From: Pelomonas aquatica
GTDB taxonomy: Bacteria > Pseudomonadota > Gammaproteobacteria > Burkholderiales > Burkholderiaceae_C
Length of the DNA stretch: 64,000 bases
Assembly (NCBI RefSeq): GCF_026712205.1
Contig: NZ_JAPPUW010000001.1
Coordinates: forward strand, 62,001 to 126,000
Direction of reading: 5' to 3'
A program made the position numbers and the translations under genes. This document shows positions 59,164 through 64,000 of this stretch, piece after piece. The notes beneath the pieces are model-generated. The model was not told the origin of the DNA. It searched no databases and worked only from the letters and a program-made list of their open reading frames with translations. How positions within the stretch are numbered: position 1 is the first letter of the stretch; every line of letters begins with the position of its first letter.

Positions 59164-60876
59164 ATGATCCGCATCAACGAACTCCGCCTGCCGCTGAACC
59201 ACGCCGAGGACGCGCTGCGCCCGGCCGCACTGGCCCGCCTGCAACTGGCCGACGCCGAACTGGCCGGCATCCACATCGCGCGCCGCGGCTACGACGCGCG
59301 CAAGAAGAGCGACATCCAGCTCGTCTACACGCTGGACTGCACGCTGGCCGACGGCGTCGACGAGGCCGCCCTGCTGGCCCGCTTCGCCGCCGACCACCAG
59401 ATCCGCGCGACGCCCGACACCGGCTACCACTTCCTGGCCCAATTTGGAAACGGTCGGGGCGACTACACCGGCCCGCGGCCCGTCGTCGTCGGCTTCGGCC
59501 CCTGCGGCCTGTTCGCCGCGCTGATCCTGGCGCAGATGGGGCTGAGGCCCATCGTGCTGGAGCGCGGCAAGGCCGTGCGCGAGCGCACCCAGGACACCTG
59601 GGGCCTGTGGCGGGAGCAAAGGCTCGACCCCGAGAGCAATGTGCAGTTCGGCGAGGGCGGCGCCGGCACCTTCTCCGACGGCAAGCTCTATTCGCAGATT
59701 TCCGATCCGAGGCATCTGACGCGCAAGGTGCTGACCGAGTTCGTCAAGGCCGGCGCGCCCGAAGAGATCCTGTTCGTCAGCAAGCCCCATATCGGCACCT
59801 TCCGCCTGGTCAGCATGATCATCAGGATGCGGGCCGACATCGAGGCGCTGGGCGGCGAGATCCGCTTCCAGCAGAAGATGACCGATCTACTGATCGAAGG
59901 CGGCGCCGTGCGCGGCGTGCAGCTGGAGTCCGGTGAGCAGATCGCCACCTCCCACGTCGTCATCGCTCTCGGCCACAGCGCGCGCGACACCTTCCAGATG
60001 CTGCATGCGCGCGGCGTGCAGATGGAGGCCAAGCCCTTTTCCATCGGCTACCGCATCGAGCACCCGCAGAGCCTCGTCGACGCGGCCCGCTTCGGCCCCA
60101 ACGCCGGCAACCCCATCCTCGGCGCGGCCGACTACAAGCTCGTGCACCACGCGAAGAACGGCCGCTCGGTCTACAGCTTCTGCATGTGCCCCGGCGGCAC
60201 CGTCGTGGCCGCGACGAGCGAGCCCGAGCGCGTCGTCACCAACGGCATGAGCCAGTATTCGCGCAACGAGCGCAACGCGAACGCCGGCATCGTCGTCGGC
60301 CTGACGCCCGAGGACTACCGCCAGGACGGCAGGCGCGACGGCAGCCCCGTGAACCCGCTGGACGGCATGGCCTTCCAGCGCCTCTGGGAAAGCCGCGCCT
60401 ACGAGTTGGGCGGCGGCGGCTATCTCGCGCCGGGCTCGCTCGTCGGCGACTTCATCAAGCGCCAGGTCAGCAAGGCATTCGGCGACGTGCAGCCCAGCTA
60501 CAAGCCCGGCGTCACGCTGACCAATCTGCAGCAGAAGGACCGCGGCTCGCTGCCGCGCTACTGCCTGGACGCGATCCGCGAGGCGCTGCCCGCCTTCGCG
60601 CGCCAGATCCGCGGCTTCGACCGCCCCGACGCGGTGCTGACCGGCGTGGAGACGCGCACCTCGTCGCCGCTGCGCATCAACCGCGGCCGCGACTACCAGA
60701 GCGTCAATGTGCGCGGCCTGTTCCCGGCCGGCGAAGGCGCCGGCTATGCGGGCGGCATCATGAGCGCCGGCGTCGATGGCATCGAGGTGGCCGAGGCGCT
60801 GGCGGCCGACCTGCTCGGCCTGCCGGACGCGGCCGTGCTGCAGGGCAAGGGGGCGAAGGCCGGCGGGCAGACCTGA
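59164..60876 (+). CDS. FAD-dependent oxidoreductase (COG2509-type)
   Basis: A 570-residue flavoprotein. After an N-terminal domain of about 100 residues (MIRINELRLPLNHAED), a Rossmann FAD-binding segment (VVGFGPCGLFAALILAQMG, about 104-122) is followed by FGEGGAGTFSDGKLYSQI and the C-terminal RGLFPAGEGAGYAGGIMSAGVDG. It matches long uncharacterised FAD-dependent dehydrogenases related to thiazole-type oxidoreductases. The substrate is unknown. It is probably monocistronic and convergent with the DUF924 gene. Confidence 0.9.
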   Translation: MIRINELRLPLNHAEDALRPAALARLQLADAELAGIHIARRGYDARKKSDIQLVYTLDCTLADGVDEAALLARFAADHQIRATPDTGYHFLAQFGNGRGDYTGPRPVVVGFGPCGLFAALILAQMGLRPIVLERGKAVRERTQDTWGLWREQRLDPESNVQFGEGGAGTFSDGKLYSQISDPRHLTRKVLTEFVKAGAPEEILFVSKPHIGTFRLVSMIIRMRADIEALGGEIRFQQKMTDLLIEGGAVRGVQLESGEQIATSHVVIALGHSARDTFQMLHARGVQMEAKPFSIGYRIEHPQSLVDAARFGPNAGNPILGAADYKLVHHAKNGRSVYSFCMCPGGTVVAATSEPERVVTNGMSQYSRNERNANAGIVVGLTPEDYRQDGRRDGSPVNPLDGMAFQRLWESRAYELGGGGYLAPGSLVGDFIKRQVSKAFGDVQPSYKPGVTLTNLQQKDRGSLPRYCLDAIREALPAFARQIRGFDRPDAVLTGVETRTSSPLRINRGRDYQSVNVRGLFPAGEGAGYAGGIMSAGVDGIEVAEALAADLLGLPDAAVLQGKGAKAGGQT

Positions 60877-60894
60877 ACACCGCCGGGGCCCGGC

Positions 60895-61431
60895 TCAGAA
60901 GCTGGAGCCCGGCTGCTTCAGGAACTCCAGCTCCTCGGGCGTCGACGCGCGGCCCAGGATGGCATTGCGGTGCGGGTAGCGGCCGAAGCGGTCGACGATG
61001 GCCTTGTGCCTGAGCTCGAAGTCGTGCGTGCCCTTCTCGGCGCGCTCGCGCATCAGCGCCTCGCCGGCCGCGTGGATGGAGGCGGACTCGCTGTGCATAT
61101 AGGGCATGTAGAGAAAGGCGCGCCGGGCCATGGGCAGCGCCAGGTCGGCGCCCGCCGCGACGGCCTCCTGCGCGAGCGCCAGCGCCAGCGGGTCGGCCGC
61201 GAAGGCCAGCGGGCTGCCGCGGTGGATATGGCGGGCGAACTGGTCCAGCGCGATGACCTCGGCCAGCCGGCCCGCGGGCGTGGCGCGCCAGCCGAACAGC
61301 TCGCAGCGCCCGGCCTGCTCGTGCAGCGCGCCGAAGCGGCTGCGGATCAGCGCATCGAAGCCGGGGTCGACCTTCCACCACCGGGCGGGCTGGATGTCGT
61401 CGAACCAGAAGCTGAGGACGGCTTGCGGCAT
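60895..61431 (-). CDS. DUF924 family protein
   Basis: A 178-residue helical protein from the ATG at 61431 (VLSFWFDDIQPARWWKVDPG, LIALDQFARHIHRG-like VIALDQFARHIHRG, PMARRAFLYMPYMHSES, ELRHKAIVDRFGRYPHRNAILGR). The family is widespread in proteobacteria and of unknown function. It begins two bases after the stop of the small membrane protein gene. Confidence 0.92.
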   Translation of the reverse strand: MPQAVLSFWFDDIQPARWWKVDPGFDALIRSRFGALHEQAGRCELFGWRATPAGRLAEVIALDQFARHIHRGSPLAFAADPLALALAQEAVAAGADLALPMARRAFLYMPYMHSESASIHAAGEALMRERAEKGTHDFELRHKAIVDRFGRYPHRNAILGRASTPEELEFLKQPGSSF

Positions 61432-61433
61432 GG

Positions 61434-61655
61434 TCAGCGCTTGCGCCCGCCGAACACCAGCAGCAGCCCGCCCACCGCGATCGCGCCGACGCCCAGCCAC
61501 TCGGGCAGGTTGACCTGCTCCTTCTCCTTGGCCGTCAGCTCCAGCGGGCCGAGCTTCACGACCGTGCTGTCCTTGGTGTAGCTGAAGCCGCCGGTGGCGA
61601 GGCTGGCCGTGCCGGCGATGAGCAGCAGCACGCCGAGGATCCTGGTGAAGTTCAT
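61434..61655 (-). CDS. Small two-helix membrane protein
   Basis: A 73-residue protein with helices at about 5-25 and 50-70 flanking a short hydrophilic loop (TKDSTVVKLGPLELTAKEKE). It resembles DUF3185-type small inner-membrane proteins. It is cotranscribed with the DUF924 gene. The function is unknown. Confidence 0.8.
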   Translation of the reverse strand: MNFTRILGVLLLIAGTASLATGGFSYTKDSTVVKLGPLELTAKEKEQVNLPEWLGVGAIAVGGLLLVFGGRKR

Positions 61656-61695
61656 GCGGGCCTTCCAAGGGTTTCGAAGCCCGCAGCTTAGGGCC

Positions 61696-62565
61696 TCACC
61701 AGGCGTAGCTCGCCCCCAGCAACCCGTAGTTGCTGCTCGCGCCCTGCGGCCCGCGGCCGTGGCCGATGCCGGGCGTGAGCGTCCAGCCGGCGCCGGCCTG
61801 GATGGCGGCCTTCAGCTGCACGCTGCTCAGGCTGCCGCCGTCGTGCAGGCGGTCCTGCTGCAGCTCGCCGTTCAGGGCCAGGCGGTCGCTGGCGCGCCAG
61901 GTGGCGCCGAGCTGGTGGCTGCGGTCCAGCGCGGCCTCGTCGCGGTTGACGGCGGAGACGCGGTTCTGCAGCAGCGGCACGCCGGCCAGCAGGCCGCCGC
62001 CCTGGGCCGTCTGCGTCGTGCTCGTCGTGTAGCGGTTGCGCATCGTCGCGCCGTAGACGCTCAGGCGCGGCGTCAGCGCGACCGCGCCGTGCACGCCGAC
62101 GCCATGGCCGCTGACGCGCTGTTCCACCGGCGTGCCCGCCAGCGTGCCGCGCGTGCGGCCGCTGCGGCGGGCCGCGTCCAGGCCCACGCCGAGGTTGCCG
62201 GTCGGCTTCCAGTCCAGGGCCGCGGCCACGTCGCTCTGGCGCAGCGCGCTGCCGTCGCGGCGCTGGCTGGCGTTGACGCTGGCCTGCCAGCGCCGACCGG
62301 CCACGCCGCCGCCGAGGGCGAGCTGCGTCGGCTGGTAGCTGTTGCCGCTGGCCGCGTCGCGGCTGCGCGACCGGCCCACGCCGGCCTGCAGCCAGGCGCT
62401 GTCGCCCACCGGCAGGCTGACAGCCGCCACGGCGCTCTGGTTGTGCTGGCCGTCGCGCTGCACGGCGAGGTTGAGGGCGCGCTTGTCGGCATTGGGCGCG
62501 GGCTCGTCGGCATGGGCGAGGCCGGCCAGCAGCAGGGCGGTGGCGAAGAGGAGGGGCGATTTCAT
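61696..62565 (-). CDS. Secreted beta-rich protein, possible outer membrane protein
   Basis: A 289-residue protein with a signal peptide (MKSPLLFATALLLAGLAHA) from the ATG at 62565. Long alternating-hydrophobicity strands and a C-terminal aromatic residue (LLGASYAW) fit an outer membrane beta-barrel or a secreted beta-repeat protein. I do not recognise a family. Transcribed towards the small membrane protein gene; the divergent gap to the MoxR gene is about 145 bases. Confidence 0.72.
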   Translation of the reverse strand: MKSPLLFATALLLAGLAHADEPAPNADKRALNLAVQRDGQHNQSAVAAVSLPVGDSAWLQAGVGRSRSRDAASGNSYQPTQLALGGGVAGRRWQASVNASQRRDGSALRQSDVAAALDWKPTGNLGVGLDAARRSGRTRGTLAGTPVEQRVSGHGVGVHGAVALTPRLSVYGATMRNRYTTSTTQTAQGGGLLAGVPLLQNRVSAVNRDEAALDRSHQLGATWRASDRLALNGELQQDRLHDGGSLSSVQLKAAIQAGAGWTLTPGIGHGRGPQGASSNYGLLGASYAW

Positions 62566-62710
62566 GGCGGTTCTCGTCCGGTTCTGCGGGCCGGCCGATC
62601 CCAGCCCTTCCCACCGACAACGCCGGCCGGCGCGATTTCCTTCCGCGGCGGATGTAAGAAGCTGTTCACCGCATACTCGCTGCCGCCACCACCCCAACGT
62701 GAGGCCCGCC

Positions 62711-63610
62711 GTGCCCGACTCCGCCCCGGACAGCAGCATCGACGCCATCGCCGCCGGCCTGCAGGCCCAGGCCTATCTGCCCTCGCGCGAGCTGGCCACG
62801 GCGGCCTTCCTCGCGCTGCGGCTGCAGCGCCCGCTGCTGCTGGAGGGCGCGCCCGGCACCGGCAAGACGGCCATCGCCGCCGCGCTGGCCGCGGCCCTCG
62901 GCAGGTCGCTGATCCGCCTGCAGTGCTACGAGGGCCTGGACCTCGCCAGCGCGGCCTACGAATGGAATTACGCGCGGCAGATGCTGGAGATCCGCCTCGC
63001 CCAGGCCCAGGACCACCAGCGCACCGCCGACGAACTGTTCGCGCGCCGCTTCCTGATCGAGCGCCCGCTGCTGCAGGCCCTGACCACGACGCCGGCGCCG
63101 GTGCTGCTGATCGACGAACTCGACCGCGCCGACGCGCCTTTCGAGGCCTTCCTGCTGGAGTTCCTCGCGGACTTCCAGCTCAGCATCCCCGAGCTCGGCA
63201 CCCTCGCCGCGGCCACGCCGCCGCTGGTCGTGCTGACGAGCAACCGCAGCCGCGAGGTCCACGACGCGGTCAAGCGCCGCTGCCTCTACCACTGGCTGGA
63301 CTTCCCCGACGCCGCGCGCGAGCTGGCCATCGTGCGCGCCCGCCTGCCGGGCCTGGACGCCGCGCTGGCCCGGCAGATCGTCGGCTTCGTGCAGGGCATG
63401 CGCCGGATCGACCTCTACAAGCTGCCCGGCCTGGCCGAGACGCTGGACTGGTCGCGCGCCCTCGTCGAGCTGAACGCGGTCAGCCTGGACCCGGCCACCG
63501 TGCAGTCGACGCTGGGCGTGCTGCTGAAGTACCAGGACGACATCGCCCGCGTGCAGGGCAGCGAGGCGGCGCGGCTGCTGGCCGAGTTGCGAACGACCGC
63601 CCGCGCCTGA
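62711..63610 (+). CDS. MoxR-family AAA+ ATPase
   Basis: About 299 residues from the GTG at 62711 (another GTG is at 62699). Walker A EGAPGTGKT near residue 45, Walker B LLIDELDRAD, sensor 1 LTSNRSREVHDAVKRR and C-terminal lid residues (LPGLAETLDWSRALVEL) mark the MoxR type, which works with a VWA partner to activate or insert cofactors, such as in CO dehydrogenase-type systems. The VWA-type gene follows eight bases later. Confidence 0.92.
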   Translation: MPDSAPDSSIDAIAAGLQAQAYLPSRELATAAFLALRLQRPLLLEGAPGTGKTAIAAALAAALGRSLIRLQCYEGLDLASAAYEWNYARQMLEIRLAQAQDHQRTADELFARRFLIERPLLQALTTTPAPVLLIDELDRADAPFEAFLLEFLADFQLSIPELGTLAAATPPLVVLTSNRSREVHDAVKRRCLYHWLDFPDAARELAIVRARLPGLDAALARQIVGFVQGMRRIDLYKLPGLAETLDWSRALVELNAVSLDPATVQSTLGVLLKYQDDIARVQGSEAARLLAELRTTARA

Positions 63611-63618
63611 AGGTCGCC

Positions 63619-64000
63619 ATGGACAGGCTGGTCGAGAACCTCGTCCACTTCGGCCGCGTGCTGCGCACGGCCGGCCTGCCCATCGGCACGGACCGGCTGA
63701 TGCTGGCCGCGCAGGCGCTGCAGGCCGGCGGCCTGGCCTCGCGCGCCGACTTCAAGGCCACGCTGGCCGCCTGCCTCGTCGACCGCCCCGAGCATCGGCC
63801 GCTGTTCGAGCAGGCCTTCCATGTGTTCTGGCGCGACCCCGACCTGCTCGGCCGCATCATGGCCCTGCTGCTGCCCCAGGCCCAGGGCCGCGCGGCCACG
63901 CCGCCGCCGCCCGAGAACCGCCGCCTGGCCGACGCGCTGTTCCCGGCGCCGGCGGCGCAGGCCGCGCCGCGCGAGCAGCAGGTCGACATCGAGGCCCGCC
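63619..64000 (+). CDS. VWA/CoxE-type protein, 3' end missing
   Basis: Only the first 127 residues are visible (MDRLVENLVHFGRVLRTAGLP...). The start with an ATG, the helical N-terminus (VLRTAGLPIGTDRLMLAAQAL; FEQAFHVFWRDPDLLGRIM) and the position just after a MoxR gene match the CoxE/VWA partner proteins. The VWA domain itself lies beyond the window. Confidence 0.85.
   Translation, partial: MDRLVENLVHFGRVLRTAGLPIGTDRLMLAAQALQAGGLASRADFKATLAACLVDRPEHRPLFEQAFHVFWRDPDLLGRIMALLLPQAQGRAATPPPPENRRLADALFPAPAAQAAPREQQVDIEAR

Noticed and set aside
1-64000. tRNA, rRNA, CRISPR arrays, insertion sequences or prophage
   Set aside because: None seen: no TTCRANNC-type tRNA signatures, no repeated 28-37 base spacers, no transposase or integrase frames; the repeats present are foldback units without coding.

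Overview
The window is very GC-rich, densely coded DNA with short gaps and no rRNA, tRNA, CRISPR, insertion sequence or prophage that I can see. The gene set points to a Burkholderiales betaproteobacterium, most likely of the Roseateles/Rubrivivax/Leptothrix type: a DUF3567-type small protein, paired YceI proteins with cytochrome b561, fused indolepyruvate:ferredoxin oxidoreductase, SoxR beside Fpr, a PEP-CTERM-associated acyltransferase, and several c-di-GMP enzymes. The placement is inferred from families only.

Layout. 1-6.4 kb: 3' part of a PAS histidine kinase, a GMC oxidoreductase, a B12-type radical SAM protein, a cyclophilin broken by an internal deletion, and an orphan ParA-like ATPase. 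6.5-8.6 kb: a TctE/QseC-like kinase with its OmpR regulator. 8.65-11 kb: a tight three-gene unit of an alpha/beta hydrolase with a Cys nucleophile, an acyl carrier protein and a ketosynthase. 11-16.9 kb: M16 peptidase, a truncated HTH remnant, a small hypothetical protein, then a haem-type sensor next to a Ser/Thr kinase. 16.9-26.9 kb: housekeeping and RNA-related genes (methyltransferase, glutaminase, DsbD-like reductase, DTW protein, M17 aminopeptidase, ProQ/FinO, DUF4197, diguanylate cyclase) separated by three kinds of palindromic repeat. 27-33 kb: a Pat-type acyl-CoA synthetase/acetyltransferase, a nucleoside hydrolase coupled to a decayed FAH-fold protein, DUF3108 and DUF3567-type proteins. 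33-41.7 kb: a double AAA+ ATPase, two GNATs with an XRE-cupin regulator, a questin-oxidase-like protein divergent from soxR, fpr, a SLC10-type symporter divergent from a LysR regulator. 41.7-46.5 kb: a LytS-type kinase, small membrane protein and LytTR regulator in one operon, then two YceI proteins with cytochrome b561. 46.7-64 kb: PEP-CTERM acyltransferase, two EamA exporters, IorAB fusion with a divergent Lrp regulator, diguanylate cyclase, mgsA, a GGDEF-EAL phosphodiesterase, an unlisted 54-residue basic protein, a large FAD oxidoreductase, and a MoxR/VWA pair running off the end.

Most interesting: (1) the hydrolase(Cys)-ACP-ketosynthase unit; (2) a SoxR box with 19-bp promoter spacing facing a questin-oxidase-like gene; (3) three families of structured intergenic repeats. 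One family has three copies, all between convergent genes and sharing a 37-nt bulged hairpin with compensatory changes. Another has two 160-bp copies, nearly identical and inverted, 2.6 kb apart. The third is a 76-bp tandem array of hairpins that also shows compensatory changes. (4) a pseudoenzyme derived from fumarylacetoacetate hydrolase.
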